The notes under the pieces were generated by a model. That model was not told where the DNA came from and did no database searches. It saw nothing but the letters and a program-made list of their open reading frames with translations. Both the position numbers and the translations under genes were made by a program. 64,000 bases of DNA from Sphingomonas sp. LM7. Its GTDB lineage: Bacteria > Pseudomonadota > Alphaproteobacteria > Sphingomonadales > Sphingomonadaceae. The stretch spans positions 3,193,001-3,257,000 of the forward strand of contig NZ_CP019511.1 in assembly GCF_002002925.1 (NCBI RefSeq). The letters are read 5' to 3'. Of this stretch, positions 1-8,512 are shown one piece after another (the first letter of the stretch is position 1; every line of letters starts with the position of its first letter).

Positions 1-1244
1 TCGCCGACCGGCATCACGCGCGTCACGTCGGTAGTGCCGTCGGCATATTGCCCGCCCGAATCGACGAGATAGAGCTGGCCGAGTTCGATCGGCCGGCTCG
101 ATTCGTCGGTGACCTTGTAATGCGGGATCGCGCCATTGGCGCCGGTGGCGGAGATGGTGTCGAAGCTCAGATCCTTGAGCACGCCGGTTTCCTCGCGGAA
201 TGCCTGGAGCTTGGCGCCTGCCGACATCTCGGTAAGCACACCTGCAGGCGCCGTCTCTTCGAACCATTTGAGGAAGCGGACCAAAGCCGCGCCGTCGCGC
301 GCCTGCGCGGCTTTCTGCCCGGCGATTTCGGCGGGGTTCTTGAGCGCCTTGGCGAGGACGACGGGATCGCGCAGGCCGAGGATCTTTGCGCCGCCGGCAT
401 CGAGCGAATCGAAGATCGCGGCGACGGCGCGCTCGGGATCGGCGGCGACGCGCTTGCCGGCAAAGCCCTGGAGCGTGGGCGCGAAGGTGGCGCGATCGTG
501 CAGCCGAATCGCATTGCCGAGATGCTGGCGGACGGCGTCGGTGATCTTCTCCGGCGCAACGAACAGGTCGGCAGTGCCGTCGGCATTGACGATGGCATAG
601 GCGAGCGCGACCGGGGTGTGGCTGACGTCCTGTCCGCGGATATTGAATGCCCAGGCGATCGAATCGAGCGCGGAGAGGACGACCGCGTCGGCCTTCCGCG
701 CGGAAAGCCACTCGGCGATCTCGGCGCGCTTGGCCGCGGAGGTCCGCCCGGCAGCAGCATCTTCCTGCACTGCGAGCGTCGCGTCCGAAGGCGTGGGGCG
801 GTCGGGCCATACGGAATCGACCGGATTGGTATCGACCGCGACGAGCTCCGCGCCCTTTTCGGCAAGCGCCTTGCGCGCTTCCTCGACCCAGGCGCGGGTG
901 TGCAGCCACGGATCATAGCCGATCCGCCCGCCGTCCGGGGCATGCTCGCCCAGCCATCCGGCCATGCTGGTCGCCGGAACCGAGACATATTCCCATTGAT
1001 CGGCCGAGACCTGCTGGCGGACCTGAAGCGTGTAGCGGCCGTCGGTGAAGATCGCGGCTTCGCTGGAGAGCACCACTGCGCTGCCGGCGCTGCCCTGGAA
1101 CCCGGTCAGCCAGGCGAGGCGCTGGGCATAGGCGCCGACATATTCGGACATATGCTCGTCGGTCAGCGGCACGACGAAGCCGTCGAGCCGGTCGCGCTTG
1201 AGCTGCTCGCGGAGGGCGGAAAGGCGGTCGGCGTAGCTCGACAT
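1..1244 (-). CDS. Xaa-Pro aminopeptidase (M24 family), 3' end outside window
   Basis: Cytoplasmic dimetal aminopeptidase P type enzyme that removes an N-terminal residue preceding proline. 414 codons are visible, starting at ATG 1244 and running off the left edge. The N-terminal creatinase-like domain is present (begins MSSYADRLSAL), followed by a second creatinase-like repeat and the start of the pita-bread fold. The last visible residues contain VDSGGQY and GTTDVTR, the two metal-binding aspartate motifs of M24 peptidases; the later His and Glu ligands lie outside the window. The long two-repeat N-terminus fits the roughly 600-residue bacterial XPNPEP-like class rather than the shorter PepQ. 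It is divergent from the DSD1-type gene across a 180-bp gap. Confidence 0.9.
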   Translation of the reverse strand, partial: MSSYADRLSALREQLKRDRLDGFVVPLTDEHMSEYVGAYAQRLAWLTGFQGSAGSAVVLSSEAAIFTDGRYTLQVRQQVSADQWEYVSVPATSMAGWLGEHAPDGGRIGYDPWLHTRAWVEEARKALAEKGAELVAVDTNPVDSVWPDRPTPSDATLAVQEDAAAGRTSAAKRAEIAEWLSARKADAVVLSALDSIAWAFNIRGQDVSHTPVALAYAIVNADGTADLFVAPEKITDAVRQHLGNAIRLHDRATFAPTLQGFAGKRVAADPERAVAAIFDSLDAGGAKILGLRDPVVLAKALKNPAEIAGQKAAQARDGAALVRFLKWFEETAPAGVLTEMSAGAKLQAFREETGVLKDLSFDTISATGANGAIPHYKVTDESSRPIELGQLYLVDSGGQYADGTTDVTRVMPVG

Positions 1245-1424
1245 ATCAGAAAATCCTTGCCCGATCCGGGCCACGAAGTTGACGAAGTTGACTAATACCA
1301 TCGCGCGAGAAAAGGACGCTCGCTGCCAGCTTTATGCGGGTGCGGGGGGCACGGACGGACATCCGTTCCGAAATCGCAGATGAATTCCTACTTTGAAAGC
1401 GCCAAGTCGCGCTATCGAGGGCGT

Positions 1425-2507
1425 ATGGACGCTTTTCCCCTGCCTCGCCACGCGGTGCCCACGCCAGCGCTGCTGCTCGATCGCGCCGCGCTGATGCGCA
1501 ACATCGCAGCGATGGCTGCCTTTGCCGAAGCGCAGGGTGTCGAATTGCGTCCGCACGCCAAGACGCACAAGTCCGCCGAGATCGCGCGGCGGCAGATCGC
1601 GGCGGGTGCGGTGGGGATATGCTGCGCCAAGCTGGCCGAGGCCGAGGCACTGGCCGAAGGCGGCGTCGGCGACATCCACCTTACTTCGTCGGTAGTAGCC
1701 CCGGGCGCGATCCACCGGCTGGCGGGCCTGAACCGGCGGATCGCGCTGTCGACGGTGGTGGATCATCCCGACAACGCCCGCGCACTGGGGGCGGGCATAG
1801 ACGGCCTCACCGTGTTCATCGATGTCGACCCGGGTAGCCATCGCACCGGCGTGACCTCCGCCGCGGCGGCGGTCGAACTCGCCCAGGTCATCGCGGCAAC
1901 GGGCACGCTCAAGCTGGGCGGGGTACAATTCTATTGCGGCTCGCACCAGCACATCCAGAGCCTCGCCGAGCGCCGCGCCGCGATCGTCGAGCGCACCGAT
2001 TATCTCCGCGCGGTGCTGGACGCATTGCGCGCGGCCGGCTTCTACGTACCGATCGTCACTGGCGCGGGCACCGGCACCTTCGCGATCGACGCGTCGCTGG
2101 GGGTATTCACCGAGCTGCAGGTCGGATCGTACATTTTCCTCGACCGTGAATATCTCGATTGTGAACTCGCCGGGCCGCGCTTCGAGCCGGCGCTGTTCGT
2201 CGACGCGACGGTGGTGAGCGCGAACACCCCGGGGATGGTGACGATCGATGCGGGGTTAAAGGCGTTCGCGACCGACGCCGGCGCGCCGGTCGTGCTCGGC
2301 GGCGCGCCGGCGGGCAGCCGCTATGCCTTTACCGGCGACGAACATGGCGCGCTGTTCGGCGACGATTTGCCCGGACTCGGCGCGCGGGTGACGCTGATGC
2401 CGCCGCATTGCGATCCGACAGTCAATTTGTACGATCGCTATCAGCTGCTCGACGGTGACAATGTGGTGGAGGCCTGGCCAGTGACTGCGCGCGGCCGATC
2501 GACCTGA
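1425..2507 (+). CDS. DSD1-family PLP enzyme (D-threonine aldolase / D-serine dehydratase type)
   Basis: Predicted PLP- and metal-dependent enzyme acting on D-hydroxy-amino acids. The N-terminal alanine-racemase-like barrel carries RPHAKTHKS near residues 42-50, where Lys46 is the expected PLP lysine. The C-terminal D-serine-dehydratase-like domain carries PPHCDPTVN near residues 326-334, whose His and Cys are the family's zinc ligands. I chose ATG 1425 (360 aa) because gagg lies just upstream and the protein then begins close to the conserved VPTPALLLD; an in-frame ATG at 1380 would add 15 residues of poor quality. Whether it is an aldolase, dehydratase or 3-hydroxyaspartate enzyme cannot be told from sequence. 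It has no obvious operon partner. Confidence 0.85.
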   Translation: MDAFPLPRHAVPTPALLLDRAALMRNIAAMAAFAEAQGVELRPHAKTHKSAEIARRQIAAGAVGICCAKLAEAEALAEGGVGDIHLTSSVVAPGAIHRLAGLNRRIALSTVVDHPDNARALGAGIDGLTVFIDVDPGSHRTGVTSAAAAVELAQVIAATGTLKLGGVQFYCGSHQHIQSLAERRAAIVERTDYLRAVLDALRAAGFYVPIVTGAGTGTFAIDASLGVFTELQVGSYIFLDREYLDCELAGPRFEPALFVDATVVSANTPGMVTIDAGLKAFATDAGAPVVLGGAPAGSRYAFTGDEHGALFGDDLPGLGARVTLMPPHCDPTVNLYDRYQLLDGDNVVEAWPVTARGRST

Positions 2508-2601
2508 CGGCACCCTCTGCCGCGTTAAGCGTTGCTGTTTCGAATATGTTCAGGGCACACCGGCACAGATCGACGGTCGCCACGAAGCATGATGAGGGTC
2601 G

Positions 2602-3477
2602 ATGCGCTTCTATCTCGCCAGTTCGTTCGTGTTTCCGCGCAGCTTCCGGCTGCGGCTGTTCGCGATTTGCTTCGTCGCCACGCATGTTCCGTTGCTCGCC
2701 TATGTCGGCTGGGGCGCAGCGACCGGGCGGCTGGCGCTGGCCGAATTCCTGCTGCTGCTGCTCGCGACGGTGGTGGGGATGGGAATCGCGCTGTTCGGGA
2801 TCGGCGCGCTGCTCGCCCCGATCCATGTCGCGCGCGATGCGCTGGCGACGCTCGAGCAGGGCGGCACCGTTGCGCCGCTTCCAGCAGACAATGAGGACGT
2901 GATCGGCAACCTGCTGGGCAGCGTAAATCGCGCTGCGAGCGCCGCCGATGCGCGGATGCGCGAGCTCGATCTCGCGGCGAAGGAGGATATGCTCACCGGC
3001 GTGCGCAACCGGCGCGGCTTCCTTGCCGACATCGCCGATTTCCTGCCTGCCGAGCGGCGCGGGACGATCGCCTTGCTAGATCTGGATCAGTTCAAGTCGG
3101 TCAACGACCGGTTCGGGCATGACGAAGGCGATCGCGTGCTGCGCGATTTCGCGGCGCGGCTCTCCTCCGAGTTGCGCCGTGGCGATCTGGTCGCGCGCTG
3201 GGGTGGCGAGGAATTCGCAGTGCTCTTCCGCGGCGCGACCGAGGAAGAGGCGGCGCGCGTGCTGACTCGCGTCAGCCAGCGCCTGATCGCCACCCCGCTG
3301 GCGGTCCTCGACGGACAGGCAGTGACCTTTTCGGCCGGCATCTGCCGCTTCGGGGGCGAAGGGCTCGAGGAGGCGATCGGATGCGCCGACGAAGCGCTGT
3401 ACGAAGCCAAGGAAAACGGGCGGAACCGCATCGTCCGCGCAAATCGCGGCGGCCAGCAGGTGCTTCCGCTCAGCTGA
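2602..3477 (+). CDS. Membrane-anchored diguanylate cyclase (GGDEF)
   Basis: Makes cyclic di-GMP from two GTP. It is 291 aa, with two N-terminal membrane segments (about residues 16-38 and 44-72), a short HAMP-like linker, and a complete GGDEF domain from about residue 125. The active-site signature is GGEEF at 201-205. An RxxD inhibitory I-site (RRGD, 192-195) lies five residues before it, so product feedback inhibition is likely. LTGVRNRRGF and LDLDQFKSVNDRFGHDEGD are the expected nucleotide and metal segments. No periplasmic sensor domain is large enough to name a signal. A PilZ receptor candidate lies at 30020 in the same window but far away. Confidence 0.92.
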   Translation: MRFYLASSFVFPRSFRLRLFAICFVATHVPLLAYVGWGAATGRLALAEFLLLLLATVVGMGIALFGIGALLAPIHVARDALATLEQGGTVAPLPADNEDVIGNLLGSVNRAASAADARMRELDLAAKEDMLTGVRNRRGFLADIADFLPAERRGTIALLDLDQFKSVNDRFGHDEGDRVLRDFAARLSSELRRGDLVARWGGEEFAVLFRGATEEEAARVLTRVSQRLIATPLAVLDGQAVTFSAGICRFGGEGLEEAIGCADEALYEAKENGRNRIVRANRGGQQVLPLS

Positions 3478-3525
3478 GCCGCTCGGGGCTTCGACACGGC
3501 GCCAAGCTGCGGTAAGGGGCGGGGC

Positions 3526-5625
3526 ATGACCGACCTTCCCAAGCCGCCCGTCGCCGCCACCCGTCCGCACAGCTTCTCTGCCCATGGCGTCAGCATTGAC
3601 GATCCCTGGGCATGGCTGCGCGACCCGGGCTATCCGGAGGTCACCGACAAGGACGTGCTCGCCTATCTCGAGGAAGAGAACGCGTATTTCGAGACGGTGA
3701 TCGCGCCGCTGAAGCCGCTCAGCGAGAGGCTGTTCCAGGAGATGCGCGGACGGATCAAGGAAGACGAATCGACTGTTCCGCAAAAGGACGGCGACTGGCT
3801 TTACTGGACCGATTACGAGACCGGCGGCGAATATCCGCGCTGGTGGCGCAAGCCCGTTGCCGGCGGCGCGGACGAGCTGATCCTCGACGAGCCGGCACTG
3901 GCGGCGGGCAAGGAATATTTCCGCGTCGGCGCGATCGCGATCAGCGAGGACGGCGCGCTGATGGCCTATTCCACGGACGATGACGGGTCCGAGCGCTACA
4001 CGATCCGCTTCAAGGACCTGGATGGCGGCGCGGCGATCGGCGAAAAGATCGAAGGCGCCGCGGGCAAATGGGGCAGCGTCTCGATCGAAGGCACGATCGG
4101 TAATATCGTGTTCACTGCCAGCGGCGACGCCATCCTCTATGGCGTGACCGACGAGAATTGGCGGACGCGGACGATCAAGCTTCACCGGCTGGGCACCCAG
4201 CCCGCCGAGGACGTCGTGGTCTATTTCGAGGAGGAACTGGGCTTCTCGGTGGGCGCCGAGCTGAGCAGCGATCGCAAATGGATCCTGCTTACCACCAGCG
4301 ATCACGAGACCAGCGAGATCCGGCTCTATCCGGCCAATGATCCGCTTGCCGAACCGATCCTGGTCAGCCCGCGCAAGACCGGCCGCGAATATGATGTGGA
4401 CGTGCATGGCGACACGCTGTTCATCCACACAAACGACACCGATCCGCAATTCCGGCTGGTCACTGCGGGCATCGCCAATCCCGGCGAATGGGCCGAGCGG
4501 ATCGCGCCGTCGCAGCATTTCTACATGACCGGCGTGGCCTGTTTCGAGCGCTTCTTCATCGTCGAAGGGCGCGAGGACGGGCTCGATCAAGTCGAACTGC
4601 ATCGCTACGACCCCGCCATCGCCCCGGTGCGGCTGGCGTTTCCGGAGGCGAGCTATGTCGCGGGCCTGGCCGACAATCCCGAATATGACGTAGATCGGCT
4701 GCGGCTGAGCTACGAATCGATGGTCACCCCGGGGACGGTGCAGGAGTATGACGTCGCCACCGGCGGACTCGAGACGCTAAAGATGCAGGAAATCCCGAGC
4801 GGCTATGATGCGTCGAAATATCGCACCGAACGGCTGAAGATCGCCGCGCGCGACGGCACACAGGTGCCGGTTTCAATTGTCTATCCCAAGGACTTTCCGC
4901 GCGACGGCAGCGGCAAGCTCTATCTGTATGCCTATGGTGCCTATGGCTATGCGATCCCGCCGGGCTTCTCGACCAGCCGGATGTCGTTCCTCGACCGCGG
5001 CATGGCGTTCGCGATCGCGCATATCCGCGGCGGCGACGATCTCGGCCAGCAATGGTATCACGACGGCAAGCTGGAGAAGCGGACCAACACCTTCAACGAT
5101 TTCGTCGACGTGGCGAAGGGGCTGATCGCGGAGGGCTTCACGCATGAGGGCGGCATCGCGATCGCCGGGCGTTCGGCAGGCGGCGAGCTGATGGGCGCGG
5201 TGGTCAATTCAAACCCTGAACTGTGGGGGGCGGTGGTCGCCGACGTGCCATTTGTCGATGTGCTCAGCACGATGCTCGACGCCGAACTGCCGCTCACTCC
5301 GGGCGAATGGCCCGAATGGGGCAATCCGATCGAGGATCCCAAGGCGTTCGAAACGATCCGATCCTACTCGCCGTACGACAATGTCACCGCGCAGGCCTAT
5401 CCGCCCTTGTTCATCTCGGGCGGGCTCAACGATCCGCGCGTGACCTATTGGGAGCCCGCCAAATGGGCCGCCAAGCTGCGCGCGACCAAGACCGACGACA
5501 ATGTCCTGGTGCTCAAGACCAATATGGGCGCCGGGCATGGCGGCAAGTCGGGCCGCTGGGAAAGCCTGAAGGAAGCCGCCGACGAGATGGCGTTCGTGCT
5601 GTGGCAGCTGGGGGTGGCGGAATAA
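3526..5625 (+). CDS. ptrB: Oligopeptidase B-type S9A serine peptidase
   Basis: Cytosolic prolyl-oligopeptidase-family enzyme of 699 aa, expected to cleave short peptides after basic residues. The N-terminal seven-bladed propeller spans about residues 5-410, with the family opening DDPWAWLRD. The C-terminal alpha/beta hydrolase carries the nucleophile in AGRSAGGELMG (Ser550), the acid in GGLNDPRV (Asp636) and the base in GAGHGGKSGR (His671). No signal peptide is visible, which fits a cytoplasmic protease. Convergent with the zinc-ribbon gene, whose stop lies 32 bp away. The GRSAGG signature favours oligopeptidase B over true prolyl oligopeptidase; specificity is inferred. Confidence 0.93.
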   Translation: MTDLPKPPVAATRPHSFSAHGVSIDDPWAWLRDPGYPEVTDKDVLAYLEEENAYFETVIAPLKPLSERLFQEMRGRIKEDESTVPQKDGDWLYWTDYETGGEYPRWWRKPVAGGADELILDEPALAAGKEYFRVGAIAISEDGALMAYSTDDDGSERYTIRFKDLDGGAAIGEKIEGAAGKWGSVSIEGTIGNIVFTASGDAILYGVTDENWRTRTIKLHRLGTQPAEDVVVYFEEELGFSVGAELSSDRKWILLTTSDHETSEIRLYPANDPLAEPILVSPRKTGREYDVDVHGDTLFIHTNDTDPQFRLVTAGIANPGEWAERIAPSQHFYMTGVACFERFFIVEGREDGLDQVELHRYDPAIAPVRLAFPEASYVAGLADNPEYDVDRLRLSYESMVTPGTVQEYDVATGGLETLKMQEIPSGYDASKYRTERLKIAARDGTQVPVSIVYPKDFPRDGSGKLYLYAYGAYGYAIPPGFSTSRMSFLDRGMAFAIAHIRGGDDLGQQWYHDGKLEKRTNTFNDFVDVAKGLIAEGFTHEGGIAIAGRSAGGELMGAVVNSNPELWGAVVADVPFVDVLSTMLDAELPLTPGEWPEWGNPIEDPKAFETIRSYSPYDNVTAQAYPPLFISGGLNDPRVTYWEPAKWAAKLRATKTDDNVLVLKTNMGAGHGGKSGRWESLKEAADEMAFVLWQLGVAE

Positions 5626-5656
5626 TCGCCACCCGCTTGTCCTGCGGGAAGTCGGC

Positions 5657-5845
5657 CTAGCGCGGCGCTCGCGTGGCCAGCCGGCTCTCGCGGGCGCAGG
5701 TATGGCAGAAGGCGAAGTCGAATATTTCGCTGAGCACCCAGGCCTGGCTTTCCAGGTTCCATTCTGCCCAAGCGTCGCGCGTCACGGCTACGCTGCCGCA
5801 GCGTTCGCACGCATATTCTACCCGAGGAGCGTCGCCTTCTGCCAT
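5657..5845 (-). CDS. Small zinc-ribbon protein
   Basis: A 62-aa protein with two CxxC knuckles: CERC at 13-16 and CHTC at 47-50, spaced as in a treble-clef or rubredoxin-like zinc ribbon. The middle is rich in Trp and acidic residues (AWAEWNLESQAW), and the C-terminus is basic. It reads from ATG 5845, 68 bp downstream of the DUF4893 lipoprotein gene on the same strand, so the two may share a transcript. Function is unknown; such proteins often serve as metal-dependent binding modules. No strong ribosome binding site precedes the ATG. Confidence 0.7.
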   Translation of the reverse strand: MAEGDAPRVEYACERCGSVAVTRDAWAEWNLESQAWVLSEIFDFAFCHTCARESRLATRAPR

Positions 5846-5913
5846 ACGGACATGGTGGCACGGTTCGGGTCCGCTTCGGACGAAAGTGGCTCCGAAACGG
5901 AGGCGTTTGCCGG

Positions 5914-6555
5914 CTAGCCCGGCTGCTGTTCGGACGGGACGGGGGTGAGTTCGTAGATGTCGAGCTGGCCGGGGGCGGTCCCCGCGACGGCCAGCCGCCA
6001 GCGGAAGCCGCCGACACGCTCGACCACGCCGATCATGTCGCGCGCAGGCTCGTTGCCATAGCCGATCGAATTGTCGCCAGCGCGGCGCTGGCGCGCGCCG
6101 AGGAAGACATAATGGTCGCCATCGGGATGGAAATAGCCCGCGGTGGGGTCGCTGCCGGTCTGCTTGACGAAGGCGATGCCGTCGGCCGTGCTCGACACGA
6201 AGCAGAAGTCGCTGGTCGAGGCGCGAACCGTGGCGGGACCGCGCGCCGGGGTGCGCAGGCGGAGCACGCGGCACCGATAGGAGCCGGGGGAGACCGCGGG
6301 CATGTCGAGCCCGGCATCGGGATCGACCAGCTTGCCCTGTGCACTGCGGACACGCGGCGAGAGCCTGGCGTGGAGCCGGTTCCAGTCCGCAGCCAGATTG
6401 TCGAGCCGAGCCGCGTCGTCGGGCGTGATCGACGTGCGCCATGCCGCCGGTTCTTCGACGGCGACGGTGCTCACCAGCACCACGCGCGACGGCGCCTTGG
6501 CCGCGCACGCGGCAAGGAGTGAACACAAGGCAAGCGTGGCGATGCGCCGATACAT
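5914..6555 (-). CDS. DUF4893-type lipoprotein
   Basis: A 213-aa exported protein. The N-terminus MYRRIATLALCSLLAAC ends in a lipobox (LAAC, Cys17), so the mature protein should be acylated and membrane-anchored. The mature part has the DUF4893 pattern: a helical start (DDAARLDNLAADWNRLHA), LDPDAGLD-like and SYRCRVLRL segments, then a beta-rich domain with DGDHYVFLGA and RWRLAVAG. ATG 6555 has a good ribosome binding site (ggagg, 7 bp spacing). Function is unknown; the family is largely found in sphingomonads and relatives. It lies downstream of the outer-membrane barrel gene, separated by a strong hairpin. Confidence 0.8.
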   Translation of the reverse strand: MYRRIATLALCSLLAACAAKAPSRVVLVSTVAVEEPAAWRTSITPDDAARLDNLAADWNRLHARLSPRVRSAQGKLVDPDAGLDMPAVSPGSYRCRVLRLRTPARGPATVRASTSDFCFVSSTADGIAFVKQTGSDPTAGYFHPDGDHYVFLGARQRRAGDNSIGYGNEPARDMIGVVERVGGFRWRLAVAGTAPGQLDIYELTPVPSEQQPG

Positions 6556-6662
6556 TGGCGATCCTCCGATCAACGTTCCGAATTGTCGAAAACCGTTATC
6601 GAAAGATAAACGCAAGACGTTAACGAAGCGTAAATGCCCGCGAAAATCTTGCGCTGCAGCAT

Positions 6663-6689
6663 GGCGCGGTCGTGTTCGCCGACCGCGCC
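6663..6689 (-). terminator. Hairpin after the outer-membrane barrel gene
   Basis: A perfect 9-bp inverted repeat (ggcgcggtc at 6663-6671, gaccgcgcc at 6681-6689) with a 9-nt loop begins 9 bp past the barrel gene stop. There is no T-run after it, so it may be a 3'-end stabilising hairpin rather than a classical intrinsic terminator. Confidence 0.45.
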
Positions 6690-6697
6690 TGCGTGCC

Positions 6698-7309
6698 TCA
6701 GAAGTGGGCGATGATGCCCGCAACCGGCTGGAAGCTGTTGAAGTCGCCGAAGCTATTGACCTCGAGCCGGAACCGGATGCCCGAGCGGCTAGTGACGCCG
6801 CCCAAGCCGATGTCCTTGGGGCCGACTTCGATGCCGAGACCGGCGGTGATGTCATGGAAATCGCGGCTGTCGTCGCCCAGCGCGTCGAAATTGACCCACT
6901 GATAGCCGGCCTTGCCGTAGATGAGGCCACTGTCGCCGATGCGGAAGCCGGCGCGGCCCGCGACGCCATATTCCCAATCGATCGCGCCCTTGACACCCTT
7001 GGTGGCATTGCCTTCTACGCCTACGAACACCGGCCCGAGCGGCACGTTGACGCCGACGACGCCCTGGACGATCCCGCCGTCGAAATCGCGGCCGCCCGGA
7101 GCAGCCGGGATGCCCGCAGTGCGGTTATAGGCATTGTCGTCGAACTGCTCATAGCCGCCCATGATGCCGAAATAGGGTTCGATGCCGAAGCCCGGCGAGC
7201 CGTCCGGCGCGCGCGCGGCTTCGATATTGGCGTCGGTGGCGGTGTCCTGCGCGAAGGCGACAGTCGGGAGCGCCGCGGCGAAGGCCGCGGTGGCGAGTAG
7301 GATACGCAT
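6698..7309 (-). CDS. Outer-membrane beta-barrel protein (Opa/OmpW-like)
   Basis: A 203-aa exported protein. ATG 7309 begins a clear signal peptide (MRILLATAAFAAALPTVAFA, cleavage before QDT). The mature part alternates short amphipathic strands with Gly/Asn/Asp-rich turns and contains FGIMGGYEQFDDNAYNR and VFVGVEGNATKG. It ends in Phe, as do many barrels inserted by the BAM machinery. Size and pattern fit the eight-stranded OMP_b-brl class. A longer reading frame upstream (to 7384) is rejected because it precedes the signal peptide. Substrate or ligand is unknown. Confidence 0.78.
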   Translation of the reverse strand: MRILLATAAFAAALPTVAFAQDTATDANIEAARAPDGSPGFGIEPYFGIMGGYEQFDDNAYNRTAGIPAAPGGRDFDGGIVQGVVGVNVPLGPVFVGVEGNATKGVKGAIDWEYGVAGRAGFRIGDSGLIYGKAGYQWVNFDALGDDSRDFHDITAGLGIEVGPKDIGLGGVTSRSGIRFRLEVNSFGDFNSFQPVAGIIAHF

Positions 7310-7449
7310 GTGGGGAGATAACCTCGTGGACGCTGTGAAATACTCCCGATGCCGCAACCCGGATACGCTGGGCACAAGCGGCATCGGTCAGGGCAGAAGC
7401 GACGAGCGAGTCTTTTGTTGCAGCGCAACCGAAGTAAAATCGCCGGGGT

Positions 7450-7475
7450 ATAAAACTGTGGCACAAAGGCCACGG
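7450..7475 (-). terminator. Putative intrinsic terminator after the HxlR gene
   Basis: Read on the minus strand, an imperfect 7-bp stem (ccgtggc / gccacag, loop ctttgt) is followed by tttta. It lies about 30 bp after the HxlR-family stop at 7505 and upstream of the barrel gene, so it could separate the two transcripts. Confidence 0.5.
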
Positions 7476-7504
7476 TTCCTGAACCTCAGATAAACGGAAA
7501 GTCC

Positions 7505-7999
7505 CTATTCGGCGGCCCGTGCCTCAGGCGCGTCGTCGGCGACGTCTTCGGGCAATGCCCAGACCAGGTCGCCCTTTTGCAGCGTGCGGCCGTCATGAGA
7601 CTGGACGGTGACCTGCGCGATCGGCTTGTGGTCGCGGGTATCGACCAGCACCGGAAAGGCGGGGACGCAGGTCTCCCAGCGTTCGCCCCACTGGCGCAGC
7701 GCGATCATCGTCGGCAGCAGCGCATAGCCCTTGTCGGTGAGGCGATATTCGATCTTTCGGCGGTCTTCGGGGCAGGGTTGCCGTTCGAGAATGCCCTTGT
7801 CGACCAGCCGGGCGAGCCGGTTGGCCAGGATGTTGCGGGCAATGCCGAGTTCGGACTGGAACTCCTCGAAATGATGGAGCCCGTTGAACGAACCGCGCAG
7901 GATCAGGAACGCCCAGCGCTCGCCCATCGCCTCCAGCGCGGCCGGCAGGCTGCATTCTTTCGCAAGCGCACGCAGGGATTCTCTGATCGCACCACCCAT
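7505..7999 (-). CDS. HxlR-family winged-helix transcriptional regulator
   Basis: A 164-aa DNA-binding protein. The HxlR domain covers about residues 10-105: the conserved N-terminal cysteine (ECSLPAALEAMGERW, Cys16), the recognition region FEEFQSELGIARNILANRLARLVDKGILER, and the wing RRKIEYRLTDKGYALLP. The C-terminal 55 residues form an extension that starts VPAFPVLVDTRDHKPI and ends acidic; such tails are seen in a subgroup of the family. HxlR proteins often sense electrophiles or oxidants through that cysteine. It is divergent from the CC_3452-type gene with a 150-bp shared regulatory region holding repeated GTTGC/GCAAC motifs, so it probably controls that gene and itself. Confidence 0.9.
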   Translation of the reverse strand: MGGAIRESLRALAKECSLPAALEAMGERWAFLILRGSFNGLHHFEEFQSELGIARNILANRLARLVDKGILERQPCPEDRRKIEYRLTDKGYALLPTMIALRQWGERWETCVPAFPVLVDTRDHKPIAQVTVQSHDGRTLQKGDLVWALPEDVADDAPEARAAE

Positions 8000-8048
8000 A
8001 GCGAAATATCCTAACCCAAATCACCGTCGCTAGGAACGGGATAACGCA

Positions 8049-8121
8049 TTGCAACGCAGCAATAGTTTCTGGTTGCAACTTACCTCTGTGTCAATTAGGT
8101 ATCGTTTGGCAACCTAGTTGC
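8049..8121. promoter_or_regulatory. Repeated GTTGC/GCAAC motifs between the HxlR and CC_3452-type genes
   Basis: The shared divergent promoter region contains ttgcaac (8049-8055), the palindrome gttgcaac (8072-8079) and the inverted repeat gcaac-cta-gttgc (8109-8121). A weak rightward -35/-10 pair, ttgcaa (8073-8078) and taggta (8096-8101) with 17-bp spacing, would be covered by these motifs. That they are HxlR operators is inference. Confidence 0.45.
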
Positions 8122-8149
8122 ACAAGGACACGCTCCCCAGGAGGAAGAC

Positions 8150-8464
8150 ATGACCCGTTTCTTCGCCGTCGCGGCAGCCGCCGCGGCTACGCTGGCGCTC
8201 ACCCCCGCGACCGGCTTCGCGCAGACCGCGCGCGGCTATTATGCTGCGACGCCGGCGACTTCGACCGACAAGACCAGCCTAGTCACCCGCTCGACGATCT
8301 GGAAGTGCGGCGAGGGCGTCTGCGTCGCGTCCAAGGCCAATGCCCGCGACAACATCGTCTGCGAACTGGTCGCACGCGAAGTCGGCCAGCTCTCGGCATT
8401 CCGCGCCAATGGCGCCGAGTTCGACGCCGACGCGCTTGCCAAGTGCAACACCAAGGCACGCTAA
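8150..8464 (+). CDS. Exported CC_3452-type small protein
   Basis: A 104-aa secreted protein with signal peptide MTRFFAVAAAAAATLALTPATGFA. The mature part resembles the alphaproteobacterial CC_3452 family: RGYYAATPA, then TSLVTRSTIWKCGEGVC, then VCELVAREVGQLSAFRANGAEFDADALAKCN. Four mature cysteines could form two disulphides. The start is well supported by aggagg at 8139-8144, 5 bp before ATG 8150. It is divergent from an HxlR regulator that may control it. The function of the family is unknown. Confidence 0.75.
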   Translation: MTRFFAVAAAAAATLALTPATGFAQTARGYYAATPATSTDKTSLVTRSTIWKCGEGVCVASKANARDNIVCELVAREVGQLSAFRANGAEFDADALAKCNTKAR

Positions 8465-8512
8465 AACCACAATTTCGTTGCAATGCCGCAGCACGGGACG
8501 CCATCTAGTTCC

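Noticed and set aside
48..1295. Long plus-strand ORF (415 codons) over the left end
   Set aside because: It is antisense to the Xaa-Pro aminopeptidase, whose metal motifs and family sequence are unmistakable; high GC gives long shadow frames.
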